A DNA stretch of 64,000 nucleotides from Acinetobacter sp. XH1741 (GCF_041021895.1 NZ_CP157428.1:806001-870000), one strand, 5' to 3'. Shown: positions 19,756-29,335, numbered from the stretch's first letter. The notes: a model not told the origin generated them from the sequence alone. Translations and numbers: made by a program.

Positions 19756-22032
19756 ATGGCTTTATTGAATCATCAACGTCCACTTTGGGCACTACTTGCA
19801 GCAGCCCCATTGATTGCGACTGTGAGTAGCAGTGTCTATGCTCAAACATGGAAGATCAATTTACGTGATGCTGACTTAACTGCCTTTATTAATGAGGTTG
19901 CAGACATTACAGGTAAAAACTTCGCTGTAGATCCAAGAGTACGTGGTAATGTCACGGTTATTTCAAATAAACCATTAAATAAAGATGAAGTTTATGACCT
20001 GTTCCTTGGGGTCTTGAATGTAAATGGAGTTGTTGCGATTCCTTCTGGTAATACTATTAAGCTTGTGCCAGATAGCAATGTTAAAAATTCGGGAATTCCT
20101 TATGACTCTCGAAATAAAGTACGCGGTGATCAAATCGTTACTCGAGTTATTTGGCTTGAAAATACCAATCCAAATGATTTAATTCCGGCACTTCGTCCTT
20201 TAATGCCGCAATTTGCGCATATGGCTGCGATCGCAGGAACTAATGCGCTTATTGTTTCTGATCGAGCTACGAATATTTATCAACTTGAAAATATTATTCG
20301 TAACTTAGATGGAACCGGGCAAAATGATATTGAAGCCATTAACTTGCAATCGAGTCAGGCGGAAGAAATCATTACTCAGCTTGAGGCAATGAGTGCAACA
20401 GGGTCATCGAAAGATTTTAATGGCGCTCGTATTCGGATTATTGCTGATAATCGAACCAATCGTATTTTAATAAAAGGTGATCCGGGTACGCGTAAACGTA
20501 TTCGCCATATGATTGAAATGCTGGATGTGCCTTCTGCTGACCGTTTAGGTGGCTTAAAAGTTTTCCGTTTAAAATACGCAAGCGCTAAAAGCTTGTCAGA
20601 AATTTTACAAGGGCTAGTGACTGGCCAGGCAGTATCTTCATCAAGTAACAATAAGAACTCATCTAATTCATCAAACTCGATGAATAATTTGGTTGGAAAT
20701 AATCAAAATTCTAGTTCAAATACATCAGGTTCAAATGGAAGTTCGATTTCGACTCCATCTATTAACCTAAATGGTAATTCAAACAATAATAATCAGAACA
20801 ATATCAGTAGCTTTAGCCAAAATGGTGTGAGCATTATTGCAGATAGTGCTCAAAACTCATTGGTCGTTAAAGCTGATCCCCAGTTAATGCGTGAAATTGA
20901 ATCTGCAATTCAACAGCTTGATGTACGTCGTCAACAAGTGCTTATTGAGGCTGCAATTATTGAAGTTTCAGGAGACGATGCAGATCAACTGGGAATTCAA
21001 TGGGCGCTAGGTGATTTATCGAGTGGGATTGGCTTACTTAGCTTTAGTAATGTAGGCGCTAGTTTATCTTCTATTGCTGCTGGTTATTTATCAAGTGGTG
21101 CTGCAGGAGCTGCTTCTGCTATTGCTAGTGGTGCGAATAAAGGTAATGGGGCAACTATGGCTTTGGGGAATTTTGAAAACTCCCGTAAAGCTTATGGTGC
21201 ATTAATCCAAGCGCTAAAAGCGAATACCAAATCAAATTTACTCTCTACACCATCCATTGTAACGATGGACAATGAAGAAGCTTATATTGTTGTAGGTCAG
21301 AACGTTCCTTTTGTAACAGGATCGGTCACGACCAATAGTACGGGTATTAATCCTTATACAACTGTTGAACGAAAAGATGTTGGTGTGACATTAAAAGTTA
21401 TTCCACATATCGGTGAAGGTGGTACTGTTCGTTTAGAAGTGGAGCAAGAAGTCTCTGCTGTTCAAGAAAGTCGCGGGCAAGCAGCTGACTTGGTGACAAG
21501 TAAACGAGCTATTAAAACAGCAGTTTTAGCCGAACATGGGCAGACTGTGGTGCTTGGTGGTTTGGTGTCGGATGACACGTCGCTTTCAAGACAAGGCATA
21601 CCTGGATTAAGTAGCATTCCGTATGTGGGTAGATTATTTCGATCAGATAGCAGAAGTAATGTAAAACGTAACTTACTTGTCTTTATTCACCCAACGATTG
21701 TTGGTGATGCAAATGATGTACGTCGTTTGACTCAGCAGCGCTATAACCAGTTGTATAGCCTGCAATTAGCTATGGATAAGAACGGTAATTTTGCAAAACT
21801 ACCTGAGCAGATTGATGATGTTTACAATCAAAAAATGACACCTCCGGGTATTACGTCTCAGCCAAAAATTTATCAACAAGTTCCTTCAGGCGGAAAAACG
21901 ACGACAGTAATAACACCTGTAGCAGTAGAGCCAGCAGTCCAAAAGCAGACACTGCAATTGCCTGATCCAGAAGTGAATCGTACTAAAAATACAGTAACAA
22001 CAACGACACTGCGTCCAAGCACAGCGCAGTAG
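19756..22032 (+). CDS. gspD: Type II secretion system secretin GspD
   Basis: 758 residues. A signal peptide (to about residue 30) is followed by the N0-N3 domains (INLRDADLTAFINEVADITG starts N0, given here at its limit), and a C-terminal secretin domain with LLSTPSIVTMDNEEA and VPFVTGS near 495-525. The gate segment follows, then the S-domain-like tail. A Ser/Asn-rich low-complexity insertion of about 55 residues lies near 297-350 in the N3 loop. It forms the outer-membrane ring through which folded proteins such as lipases leave. Confidence 0.96.
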   Translation: MALLNHQRPLWALLAAAPLIATVSSSVYAQTWKINLRDADLTAFINEVADITGKNFAVDPRVRGNVTVISNKPLNKDEVYDLFLGVLNVNGVVAIPSGNTIKLVPDSNVKNSGIPYDSRNKVRGDQIVTRVIWLENTNPNDLIPALRPLMPQFAHMAAIAGTNALIVSDRATNIYQLENIIRNLDGTGQNDIEAINLQSSQAEEIITQLEAMSATGSSKDFNGARIRIIADNRTNRILIKGDPGTRKRIRHMIEMLDVPSADRLGGLKVFRLKYASAKSLSEILQGLVTGQAVSSSSNNKNSSNSSNSMNNLVGNNQNSSSNTSGSNGSSISTPSINLNGNSNNNNQNNISSFSQNGVSIIADSAQNSLVVKADPQLMREIESAIQQLDVRRQQVLIEAAIIEVSGDDADQLGIQWALGDLSSGIGLLSFSNVGASLSSIAAGYLSSGAAGAASAIASGANKGNGATMALGNFENSRKAYGALIQALKANTKSNLLSTPSIVTMDNEEAYIVVGQNVPFVTGSVTTNSTGINPYTTVERKDVGVTLKVIPHIGEGGTVRLEVEQEVSAVQESRGQAADLVTSKRAIKTAVLAEHGQTVVLGGLVSDDTSLSRQGIPGLSSIPYVGRLFRSDSRSNVKRNLLVFIHPTIVGDANDVRRLTQQRYNQLYSLQLAMDKNGNFAKLPEQIDDVYNQKMTPPGITSQPKIYQQVPSGGKTTTVITPVAVEPAVQKQTLQLPDPEVNRTKNTVTTTTLRPSTAQ

Positions 22033-22072
22033 TAGCATGTTATGATTGATAAAAAATGAATAGGACATACGC

Positions 22073-22699
22073 ATGACTTGGAAACTACAAGCAATTACTG
22101 GCGAAATTACTGGCCAAGAAATTACTGTTGATCGTGATATGTTGGTAGGGCGCCATCAAGACGCTGATTTGTTGTTACAAGCTGCTGAAATTTCACGTCG
22201 CCATGCAGCATTGCTTTTAAAAGATCAAATGCTATGGGTACAAGACCTTAACTCATCAAATGGTACGTTTGTAAACGATATCCGTATTGAGCAAGAAAAA
22301 CAGTTGCATGATGGGGATATTGTTCAGTTTGCTAGTTATAAATTTTCAGTTTTAGCACCTGCTCAAAAAAATACGGAATTACCCGAAATTGAGGCAGAAC
22401 CGGTACAAGCTGCACCAACACAAGACTTAAGTGATCAAGGAATGCCAAGCCTTGCAGAGCGTGCTGCAGAAACAGAAGTTCGTCGCGATGGTATGCCGCA
22501 GAATGTTTCTATACCAAAGCCTGCACCTATTCCAGAGGGTGTAGATGTCAATGCAAAACAACCATCACCTGTTACTTTTGATGAGCCTGTTTCTCGTGTT
22601 GCTGAGGAAAAAGAACAGCAGAAGAATGCTTCAGTTGGTTTAATCACGATTATTATTTTAGTGATTTTAGCTGTATTAGCATGGTTATTCTTTAAATAA
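22073..22699 (+). CDS. FHA domain membrane protein
   Basis: 208 residues. An FHA phosphopeptide-binding domain occupies about residues 20-95 with the conserved VGRHQDADLLL, SRRHAAL and NSSNGTFVN blocks. A proline/glutamate-rich linker (about 105-180) follows, and one C-terminal membrane segment (LITIIILVILAVLAWLFF) anchors it with the FHA domain in the cytosol. It likely recruits a phosphothreonine partner; no kinase gene lies nearby. Position after gspD may be coincidental. A terminator follows at 22721. Confidence 0.85.
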   Translation: MTWKLQAITGEITGQEITVDRDMLVGRHQDADLLLQAAEISRRHAALLLKDQMLWVQDLNSSNGTFVNDIRIEQEKQLHDGDIVQFASYKFSVLAPAQKNTELPEIEAEPVQAAPTQDLSDQGMPSLAERAAETEVRRDGMPQNVSIPKPAPIPEGVDVNAKQPSPVTFDEPVSRVAEEKEQQKNASVGLITIIILVILAVLAWLFFK

Positions 22700-22720
22700 T
22701 TCGTTGGTGCTTTTACAATC

Positions 22721-22750
22721 AAGGCATGCTAAACGCATGCCTTTTTAATT
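22721..22750 (+). terminator. Terminator between FHA gene and gph
   Basis: AAGGCATGC / GCATGCCTT 9-bp stem with a 5-base loop, followed by TTTAATTTT. It overlaps an ATG at 22726, which argues against gph starting there. Confidence 0.85.
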
Positions 22751-22764
22751 TTGAGTACAAGAAG

Positions 22765-23433
22765 ATGTCTGTTGCACAACTAAATAAGCGCGATTTGATT
22801 TTATTTGATCTAGATGGAACATTGGTTGACTCTGCTGCTGATTTGTATCGGTCTATGAATTTAAGTTTAGAGGCGCTCAGTTGGCCGTTGGTAACAGAAG
22901 CCCAAATACGAGAATGGGTGGGTAAAGGAGCTTCAAAACTTTGTGAAAGTGTTCTGATACATATATTTGGAAAATTAGATGCTGAACAACATAAAGTCTT
23001 ATTACAAAAATTTGTAGAAATATACGGTGCAGAACTTTGTGTAAACACCCAGATTTATCCGGGTGTGGCTGAGTTTCTGGGCTATTGTAAAAATTTGAAC
23101 ATACAGATGGCGTGTGTTACCAATAAGCCTGTAAAACTTGCTCAAGGCTTACTTGATGCTTTGGAACTTTCTTCTTATTTTCAGGTTGTATTGGGGGGAG
23201 ATAGTCTACCAGAGAGAAAACCACATCCATTACCATTGTTGCATTGTATGCAAAGCTTAAAAATACCTGCTTCACAATCATTAATGATTGGTGACTCAAG
23301 TAATGATATTGAAGCTGCACGCCGTGCTGGAATTGATTGTATTGTGGTTAGCTATGGCTATAATCATGGAGAAAATATCTATGATAGCCAGCCTCAGCAA
23401 GTAGTTGATAGTTTGGCTGAGTTAATTGTCTAA
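22765..23433 (+). CDS. gph: Phosphoglycolate phosphatase (HAD family)
   Basis: 222 residues from ATG 22765; an upstream in-frame ATG lies inside a terminator hairpin and is rejected. HAD motifs are present in order: LFDLDGTLVDS (motif I, nucleophile Asp), CVTNKP (motif II), and the motif III/IV region ERKPHPLPL and MIGDSSNDIEAARRAG. Gph removes phosphate from 2-phosphoglycolate. The gph-trpE neighbourhood is common in gammaproteobacteria. The specificity is inferred from family and context. Confidence 0.85.
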   Translation: MSVAQLNKRDLILFDLDGTLVDSAADLYRSMNLSLEALSWPLVTEAQIREWVGKGASKLCESVLIHIFGKLDAEQHKVLLQKFVEIYGAELCVNTQIYPGVAEFLGYCKNLNIQMACVTNKPVKLAQGLLDALELSSYFQVVLGGDSLPERKPHPLPLLHCMQSLKIPASQSLMIGDSSNDIEAARRAGIDCIVVSYGYNHGENIYDSQPQQVVDSLAELIV

Positions 23434-23453
23434 TGAGTGAAATGGAGATCAGC

Positions 23454-23489
23454 ATGAATAAGCATATGGTTTTTCGATGGCGTGTCTAA
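23454..23489 (+). CDS. Putative trpE leader peptide
   Basis: An 11-codon reading frame, MNKHMVFRWRV, with a GGAG ribosome site eight bases upstream, sits 55 bases before trpE and contains a single Trp codon at 23478-23480. Codons 4-8 overlap the 5' arm of a hairpin whose 3' arm (23519-23531) ends 13 bases before the trpE start. It resembles a regulatory leader; translation has not been shown. Confidence 0.45.
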   Translation: MNKHMVFRWRV

Positions 23490-23531
23490 ATCGAATCTAG
23501 AAACAACACCCTTTTAAAATCGAAACCATAT
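23464..23531 (+). promoter_or_regulatory. Potential leader hairpin upstream of trpE
   Basis: ATATGGTTTTTCGAT (23464-23478) pairs with ATCGAAACCATAT (23519-23531), 13 bp with a two-base bulge. No T-run follows, so it would act on translation of trpE rather than as a terminator. Confidence 0.45.
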
Positions 23532-23544
23532 TTAGAGTAAATTC

Positions 23545-25038
23545 ATGACTACATTAGCGCAATTTGAACAACTTAAGGCTTCTGGTTACAACACTATTCC
23601 AGTTTATCGCCAACGCTTAGCAGATACAGAAACCCCATTATCAGTTTTTGCCCGTTTTAAAGAGCAAACACAAGCTTATTTATTTGAGTCTGTTGAAGGT
23701 GGGGAAAACTGGGCGCGCTATTCTATGATTGGTTTAGGCGAATCGACAGTCTTTTCCTGCAATGCGGGTGTTTTATCAATACAACATGCTGATGGATCGA
23801 TTACACAACAAGAATGTCTAGATCCATTTCAATATATTCGTGAATTTCAAAAACAATTTAAAGTACCTCCGGTTGAGCTTTTACCAAACTTGCCAAGCTT
23901 TACAGGTGGACTGGTAGGTTATTTGGGCTATGACGCAGTCCGTTATATCGAGCCACGTTTAAAGAATGTCCCTACAGCTGATCCAATTACGCTTCCAGAT
24001 TTATGGTTAATGCTTTCAAAGACAGTCATTGTTTTTGACAACCTTAAAGATACGTTATTTTTAATTGTTCATGCAGATGTAGGGCAGGCCAATGCATATG
24101 AAGACGCTCAGCAAAAATTAGATCATTTAGAACAGTTGTTGGCTACACCTGTTAGCTTACAAGCGAAACCACATACACCGCCACATTTTGAGTCAATCAC
24201 AGGTAAAGCGAAGTTTCTAGAAACGGTAGAAAGAGTTAAAGAATATATTCGTGCGGGCGATGTCATGCAGGTGGTTCCAGGACAGCGTATGGTTTCTGAT
24301 TTTGACGGAGAAGCCTTGCAGGTTTATCGTGCATTACGCCATTTAAATCCTTCACCTTATCTATTCTTGGTGCAAGGACAGACCATTACAGATAAAAAAC
24401 CATTTCATATTGTTGGCTCTTCACCAGAAATTTTATCTCGTTTAGAAAATGGTATTGCTACAGTACGTCCTTTAGCTGGAACCAGACCGCGGGGTAAAAC
24501 TAAAGAAGAAGATATCGCATTAGAAAAAGATCTGCTTTCTGATGAAAAAGAGATTGCTGAACATTTAATGTTGATTGATCTAGGCCGTAATGATGTAGGC
24601 CGTGTATCTAAAATAGGTAAGGTTCAAGTAACTGATCAAATGGTGATCGAGCGTTACTCACATGTCATGCATATCGTTTCAAATGTACAAGGTGAGGTAC
24701 GTGATGATATTGATGCACTTGACGTATTTAAAGCGACTTTCCCTGCTGGTACTTTATCTGGTGCACCAAAAATTCGTGCAATGGAAATTATTGATGAAGT
24801 GGAGCCTGTGAAAAGAGGTATCTTTGGCGGAGCGGTGGGTTATTTGGGATGGCATGGTGAAATGGATATGTCGATTGCAATCCGTACATGTGTTATCCGT
24901 GATAAAAAAGTGTATGTACAGGCTGGAGCGGGGTTAGTTGCGGACTCAAATCCGGAATCTGAATGGAATGAAACGCAAATAAAAGCTCGCGCAGTGATCA
25001 AAGCGGTTGAATTATCATCAAACGGATTGATTTTATGA
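23545..25038 (+). CDS. trpE: Anthranilate synthase component I
   Basis: 497 residues. The N-terminal domain contains FESVEGGENWARYS (about residue 48-61), the region that binds feedback inhibitor tryptophan. The C-terminal chorismate-binding core includes LAGTRPRG, IDLGRNDVGRVS, FPAGTLSGAPKIRAM and GWHGEMDMSIAIRT. With TrpG it turns chorismate and glutamine into anthranilate, the first step to tryptophan. trpGDC are not adjacent, a split arrangement also seen in Pseudomonas. The leader carries a possible translational control element. Confidence 0.97.
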   Translation: MTTLAQFEQLKASGYNTIPVYRQRLADTETPLSVFARFKEQTQAYLFESVEGGENWARYSMIGLGESTVFSCNAGVLSIQHADGSITQQECLDPFQYIREFQKQFKVPPVELLPNLPSFTGGLVGYLGYDAVRYIEPRLKNVPTADPITLPDLWLMLSKTVIVFDNLKDTLFLIVHADVGQANAYEDAQQKLDHLEQLLATPVSLQAKPHTPPHFESITGKAKFLETVERVKEYIRAGDVMQVVPGQRMVSDFDGEALQVYRALRHLNPSPYLFLVQGQTITDKKPFHIVGSSPEILSRLENGIATVRPLAGTRPRGKTKEEDIALEKDLLSDEKEIAEHLMLIDLGRNDVGRVSKIGKVQVTDQMVIERYSHVMHIVSNVQGEVRDDIDALDVFKATFPAGTLSGAPKIRAMEIIDEVEPVKRGIFGGAVGYLGWHGEMDMSIAIRTCVIRDKKVYVQAGAGLVADSNPESEWNETQIKARAVIKAVELSSNGLIL

Positions 25039-25044
25039 GTTTTT

Positions 25045-25068
25045 AGCGGTTTTTTTAAAAAAACCGCT
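25045..25068. repeat. 24-bp perfect palindrome after trpE
   Basis: AGCGGTTTTTTT directly abuts its exact reverse complement AAAAAAACCGCT. Its last base is the first base of the -35 box of the tRNA operon. It may serve as the trpE terminator, although no T-run follows. Confidence 0.7.
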
Positions 25069-25095
25069 TGCATCGTTTGGAAGTTTTGCTAAACT
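25068..25095 (+). promoter_or_regulatory. Promoter of the tRNA-tuf operon
   Basis: TTGCAT (25068-25073), a 16-base spacer and TAAACT (25090-25095), followed by a GC-rich discriminator (GCACACCG) like those of stringently controlled stable-RNA promoters. Confidence 0.6.
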
Positions 25096-25136
25096 GCACA
25101 CCGTTCCGATACGAAACGTACGAAACACTAAGAAAC

Positions 25137-25212
<76 letters not shown>

Positions 25213-25268
25213 TTTTAAAGTGTTAAGTTGAGTGAGTAAAGAACAGCACTGTAGATAAGTGCGATATT

Positions 25269-25352
25269 GGTGAGATTCCCGAGCGGCCAAAGGGGGCAGA
25301 CTGTAACTCTGTTGCGAAAGCTTCGAAGGTTCGAATCCTTCTCTCACCACCA
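25269..25352 (+). tRNA. tRNA-Tyr (anticodon GTA)
   Basis: 84 bases with a long variable arm as expected for bacterial tRNA-Tyr. Acceptor GGTGAGA/TCTCACC, anticodon loop CTGTAAC, encoded CCA. Confidence 0.97.
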
Positions 25353-25388
25353 TCCTAAACTTCGAATGAAGTGGTTATTACCAACGTT

Positions 25389-25464
25389 GCGGGAGTAGCT
25401 CAGTTGGTAGAGCGGCAGCCTTCCAAGCTGCATGTCGCGAGTTCGATCCTCGTCTCCCGCTCCA
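25389..25464 (+). tRNA. tRNA-Gly (anticodon TCC)
   Basis: 76 bases. Acceptor GCGGGAG/CTCCCGC, anticodon loop CTTCCAA, T-loop GTTCGATCC, encoded CCA. Confidence 0.97.
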
Positions 25465-25477
25465 TCGAAGGATAGTC

Positions 25478-25552
<75 letters not shown>

Positions 25553-25590
25553 GATATTAAAGTTTGATGTGGATTACCACAAATTTTTCA

Positions 25591-25616
25591 AAAAGCAGGC
25601 TATATAGTCTGCTTTT
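25591..25616 (+). terminator. Attenuator-like hairpin between tRNA-Thr and tuf
   Basis: AAAAGCAG/CTGCTTTT stem with a 10-base loop but only a short T stretch. It could be a processing site or partial terminator. Confidence 0.4.
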
Positions 25617-25715
25617 CAAGTATTGGGTGTCTAGTTTTTTTTAGGTGATATGTCGATAAACTGAGTTAGCTCAGTGCCATTTGTAGGTGGTTCGACGTAA
25701 ACGAGGAAGATCATC

Positions 25716-26906
25716 ATGGCTAAAGCCAAGTTTGAACGTAATAAACCACACGTAAACGTGGGTACAATCGGTCACGTTGACCATGGTAAAACAACTTTAA
25801 CTGCTGCGATTGCAACTATTTGTGCAAAAACTTACGGCGGTGAAGCGAAAGATTACTCACAAATCGACTCAGCACCTGAAGAAAAAGCACGTGGTATTAC
25901 AATTAATACTTCACACGTAGAATACGATTCTCCAATTCGTCACTACGCACACGTTGACTGCCCGGGCCATGCCGATTACGTTAAAAACATGATCACTGGT
26001 GCTGCTCAGATGGACGGCGCGATCCTTGTATGTGCTGCGACTGATGGTCCAATGCCACAAACTCGTGAACACATCCTTCTTTCTCGCCAGGTTGGTGTAC
26101 CTTACATCATCGTATTCTTAAACAAATGCGACCTTGTTGACGACGAAGAATTACTTGAATTAGTAGAAATGGAAGTTCGTGAACTTCTTTCTACTTATGA
26201 CTTCCCGGGTGATGACACTCCAGTAATCCGTGGTTCAGCTCTTGCTGCTCTTAACGGTGATGCAGGTCCTTACGGTGAAGAATCAGTTCTTGCACTTGTA
26301 GCAGCACTTGACTCTTACATCCCAGAACCAGAACGTGCTATCGACAAAGCATTCTTAATGCCAATCGAAGACGTATTCTCAATTTCTGGTCGTGGTACTG
26401 TAGTAACAGGCCGTGTAGAATCAGGTATTGTTAAAGTTGGTGAAGAAGTAGAGATCGTTGGTATTAAAGATACAGTTAAAACAACTGTAACTGGCGTAGA
26501 AATGTTCCGTAAACTTCTTGACGAAGGTCGTGCTGGCGAGAACTGTGGTGTATTACTTCGTGGTACTAAGCGTGAAGACGTACAACGTGGTCAAGTACTT
26601 GCTAAACCAGGTACAATCAAGCCGCACACTAAATTCGACGCAGAAGTATACGTACTTTCTAAAGAAGAAGGTGGTCGTCACACTCCATTCTTAAATGGTT
26701 ACCGTCCACAGTTCTACTTCCGTACAACTGACGTAACTGGTGCAATCCAGTTGAAAGAAGGCGTTGAAATGGTTATGCCAGGTGACAACGTTGAAATGTC
26801 AGTAGAATTAATCCACCCGATCGCAATGGACCCAGGTCTACGTTTTGCGATCCGTGAAGGTGGTCGTACTGTAGGTGCTGGTGTTGTTGCTAAAGTAACT
26901 GCATAA
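25716..26906 (+). CDS. tuf: Elongation factor Tu
   Basis: 396 residues. The GTPase motifs are [10 protein letters not shown] (G1, about residue 19), the DCPGHADY G3 and NKCD G4; domains 2 and 3 follow to KVTA. EF-Tu delivers aminoacyl-tRNA to the ribosome. GAGGAAGA ribosome site. The tRNA cluster upstream and tRNA-Trp and secE downstream match the tufB locus of other gammaproteobacteria. Codon use is strongly biased to highly expressed codons. A second near-identical tuf copy elsewhere is common in this group but cannot be seen here. Confidence 0.99.
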   Translation: MAKAKFERNKPHVNVGTIGHVDHGKTTLTAAIATICAKTYGGEAKDYSQIDSAPEEKARGITINTSHVEYDSPIRHYAHVDCPGHADYVKNMITGAAQMDGAILVCAATDGPMPQTREHILLSRQVGVPYIIVFLNKCDLVDDEELLELVEMEVRELLSTYDFPGDDTPVIRGSALAALNGDAGPYGEESVLALVAALDSYIPEPERAIDKAFLMPIEDVFSISGRGTVVTGRVESGIVKVGEEVEIVGIKDTVKTTVTGVEMFRKLLDEGRAGENCGVLLRGTKREDVQRGQVLAKPGTIKPHTKFDAEVYVLSKEEGGRHTPFLNGYRPQFYFRTTDVTGAIQLKEGVEMVMPGDNVEMSVELIHPIAMDPGLRFAIREGGRTVGAGVVAKVTA

Positions 26907-26966
26907 GCATAATATAGTGACGAATTACGTCTCAGGTTGAGGGCTTTGGCTCTCAATCTGCTTTAT

Positions 26967-27042
26967 AGGTCAGTAGTTCAATTGGTAGAGCGTCGGTCTC
27001 CAAAACCGAATGTTGGGGGTTCGAGTCCCTCCTGACCTGCCA
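26967..27042 (+). tRNA. tRNA-Trp (anticodon CCA)
   Basis: 76 bases. Acceptor AGGTCAG/CTGACCT, anticodon loop CTCCAAA, discriminator G, encoded CCA. Lies between tuf and secE as in E. coli. Confidence 0.97.
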
Positions 27043-27060
27043 TATTTTGAAATAAAAAGC

Positions 27061-27088
27061 TTGATGCTGGCTTAGTTGTTCATATAAT
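27061..27088 (+). promoter_or_regulatory. Promoter of secE-nusG
   Basis: TTGATG, a 16-base spacer and a perfect TATAAT (27083-27088), 30 bases upstream of secE. Confidence 0.65.
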
Positions 27089-27117
27089 AAGTCGCGAGTT
27101 CTACGACGAGTACAAAA

Positions 27118-27558
27118 ATGTCGAATGATAAATCGCGTGACGCATTGAGCGACGCGCCAATTCCTCAAAGAAATAATTCCGCTGAAGTTGTTCGTTCTGG
27201 TTCGCCTTTAGATATTGTTCTATGGGTGATTGCAATTGCATTATTGCTCTCAGCTACTATGGTGAATCAGCATTTACCAGCGTATTGGGCCCCTGCAAAT
27301 GATGTGTGGGTACGCGTTGGGGTAATTTTTGCTTGTATCGTTGTGGCTTTAGGTTTATTATACGCCACCCATCAAGGTAAAGGCTTCGTTCGTTTGCTGA
27401 AAGATGCACGAGTCGAATTGCGTCGAGTAACTTGGCCAACAAAACAAGAAACAGTCACTACATCGTGGCAGGTTCTATTGGTTGTAGTTGTTGCATCATT
27501 AGTTTTGTGGTGCTTTGACTATGGTTTGGGTTGGTTAATTAAGTTGATTATCGGGTAA
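27118..27558 (+). CDS. secE: Preprotein translocase subunit SecE
   Basis: 146 residues with three hydrophobic segments (about 35-52, 65-82 and 117-138), the three-membrane-segment form of gammaproteobacteria. The conserved amphipathic stretch ARVELRRVTWPTKQET (about 100-115) precedes the last segment, the essential part of SecE. It clamps SecY in the protein-export channel. The N-terminus is long and polar. nusG follows after 7 bases. Confidence 0.96.
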   Translation: MSNDKSRDALSDAPIPQRNNSAEVVRSGSPLDIVLWVIAIALLLSATMVNQHLPAYWAPANDVWVRVGVIFACIVVALGLLYATHQGKGFVRLLKDARVELRRVTWPTKQETVTTSWQVLLVVVVASLVLWCFDYGLGWLIKLIIG

Positions 27559-27565
27559 AAGAGCT

Positions 27566-28099
27566 ATGAAACGTTGGTACATTATTCATGCCTACTCTGG
27601 TTATGAAAAACAAGTGATGCGTTCACTTACAGAACGAATCCAGCGTAGCGCTGTTGCCGATAGCTTTGGTGATGTCCTAGTTCCTACCGAAGAAGTGGTA
27701 GAAATGAAGGATGGTAAGAAACGTAAATCTGAGCGTAAATTCTTTCCAGGTTATGTATTAGTCGAAATGGAAATGAATGATGATACTTGGCACATTGTTA
27801 AAGAATGTCCAAAAGTATTAGGTTTTATCGGTGGTACACCTGAAAAACCTGCGCCAATCACTCAACGTGAAGCAGATGCGATTCTTGCGCGTGTACGTAA
27901 TACTGGTGAAGCACCACGTCCTAAGACGATGTTTGAACCAGGTGAAGAATTACTTGTTATTGACGGTCCATTCACAGACTTTAAAGGTGTGGTGGAAGAA
28001 GTTCAATACGAAAAGTCACGTTTAACGTTGACGATTAACGTGTTTAATCGACCAACTCAGGTTGAACTCGAATTTCGCCAAGTCGAAAAAACGATTTAA
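27566..28099 (+). CDS. nusG: Transcription antitermination factor NusG
   Basis: 177 residues. The NGN domain starts MKRWYIIHAYSGYEKQV and includes KFFPGYVLVEM. A KOW domain near the C-terminus starts at about GEELLVIDGPFTDFKGVVEE. NusG binds RNA polymerase and couples to ribosomal S10 or Rho. secE-nusG-rplKAJL order is the standard one. Confidence 0.98.
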   Translation: MKRWYIIHAYSGYEKQVMRSLTERIQRSAVADSFGDVLVPTEEVVEMKDGKKRKSERKFFPGYVLVEMEMNDDTWHIVKECPKVLGFIGGTPEKPAPITQREADAILARVRNTGEAPRPKTMFEPGEELLVIDGPFTDFKGVVEEVQYEKSRLTLTINVFNRPTQVELEFRQVEKTI

Positions 28100-28118
28100 T
28101 CTTAGCTGGTTGAAAAGC

Positions 28119-28200
28119 GCCCGATTTTATCGGGCATTGTTGTTGTAACAGTATTGTTACGTAGAAATTGGGGAGCCTAACGGCGTCTGTACCCAGAGGT
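28119..28200 (+). promoter_or_regulatory. rplK leader with possible L1 binding site
   Basis: A GCCCGAT/ATCGGGC hairpin at 28119-28135 is followed by GGGGAGCCTAACGGCGTC and CCCAGA near 28165-28200. The second piece resembles the L1 autoregulatory operator that mimics its 23S rRNA site in the L11 operon leader. Assignment is by position and resemblance only. Confidence 0.45.
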
Positions 28201-28207
28201 ATTTAAA

Positions 28208-28636
28208 ATGGCTAAGAAGATTGACGGCTATATCAAGCTGCAAGTTCCAGCTGGTAAAGCAAATCCATCTCCACCAATTGGTCCTGCACTAGGTCAACGT
28301 GGTGTAAACATCATGGCATTCTGTAAAGAATTCAATGCTGCTACACAAAAAGTTGAACCAGGTCTTCCAATTCCTGTAGTGATTACTGTGTACAACGACA
28401 AGTCGTTCACATTCATCATGAAAACTCCTCCAGCTTCTATTCTTCTTAAGAAAGCTGCTGGTATCCAAAAGGGTTCATCTGTACCTAACAAAACTAAAGT
28501 TGGTAAGTTGACTCGTGCTCAATTAGAAGAAATTGCGACTACTAAAGAACCAGACTTAACTGGTGCTGATTTAGACGCACGTGTTCGTACCATCGCTGGT
28601 TCTGCACGTTCTATGGGCTTGGAAGTGGAGCTATAA
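28208..28636 (+). CDS. rplK: 50S ribosomal protein L11
   Basis: 142 residues. The N-terminal domain begins [27 protein letters not shown] (conserved proline-rich [11 protein letters not shown] segment), and the C-terminal rRNA-binding domain ends [16 protein letters not shown]11 forms the GTPase-associated center and is needed for RelA activation. rplA follows after 3 bases. Confidence 0.99.
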   Translation: MAKKIDGYIKLQVPAGKANPSPPIGPALGQRGVNIMAFCKEFNAATQKVEPGLPIPVVITVYNDKSFTFIMKTPPASILLKKAAGIQKGSSVPNKTKVGKLTRAQLEEIATTKEPDLTGADLDARVRTIAGSARSMGLEVEL

Positions 28637-28639
28637 GAC

Positions 28640-29335
28640 ATGGCAAAGTTAACTAAACGTCAAAAAGCCATTGCTGCTGCTGTTGAAGCAAACAAAGTTT
28701 ACACTTTGGAAGAAGCAGTACAGGTTCTTAACAGCTTACCTGCTGCAAAGTTTAAAGAATCTTTAGACATCTCTGTAAACCTTGGCGTAGACCCACGTAA
28801 ATCTGATCAGGTTGTTCGTGGTGCGACTACATTACCTGCAGGTACTGGTAAAACTGTACGTGTAGCTGTATTTGCTCAAGGCGCGCAAGCAGAAGCTGCG
28901 AAAGAAGCTGGTGCTGATGTTGTAGGTTTTGATGACCTTGCTGAAAGCATCCAAGGTGGAAACCTTGACTTTGATGTTGTAATCGCTGCTCCAGACGCTA
29001 TGCGTGTTGTTGGTAAGCTCGGTACAATTCTTGGTCCACGTGGTTTAATGCCAAACCCTAAAGTTGGTACTGTAACTCCTGACGTAGCGAATGCTGTTAA
29101 AAACGCTAAATCTGGTCAGGCTCGTTACCGTGTAGACAAAGCGGGTATTATCCACGCTGCGATTGGTCAAGTTGGCTTTGAAGCTGCTGCGATCCGTCAA
29201 AACGTTGAAACTTTAGTTGCTGACTTGAAAAAGTTAAAACCTGCAACTTCTAAAGGTGTATACATCAAAAAGATCACTTTGAGCTCAACTATGGGTCCTG
29301 GTCTTGTTGTTGATGTAAACAACGTTTCTAACTAA
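28640..29335 (+). CDS. rplA: 50S ribosomal protein L1
   Basis: 231 residues. Conserved blocks include [27 protein letters not shown] and [11 protein letters not shown]1 forms the stalk that handles exit-site tRNA and represses its own operon by binding the rplK leader. Ends before a 320-base leader for rplJ. Confidence 0.99.
   Translation: MAKLTKRQKAIAAAVEANKVYTLEEAVQVLNSLPAAKFKESLDISVNLGVDPRKSDQVVRGATTLPAGTGKTVRVAVFAQGAQAEAAKEAGADVVGFDDLAESIQGGNLDFDVVIAAPDAMRVVGKLGTILGPRGLMPNPKVGTVTPDVANAVKNAKSGQARYRVDKAGIIHAAIGQVGFEAAAIRQNVETLVADLKKLKPATSKGVYIKKITLSSTMGPGLVVDVNNVSN

Noticed and set aside
20646..20815. Ser/Asn-rich tract in gspD as a frameshift or transposon scar
   Set aside because: Frame is intact and such low-complexity loops occur in the N3 domain of secretins.
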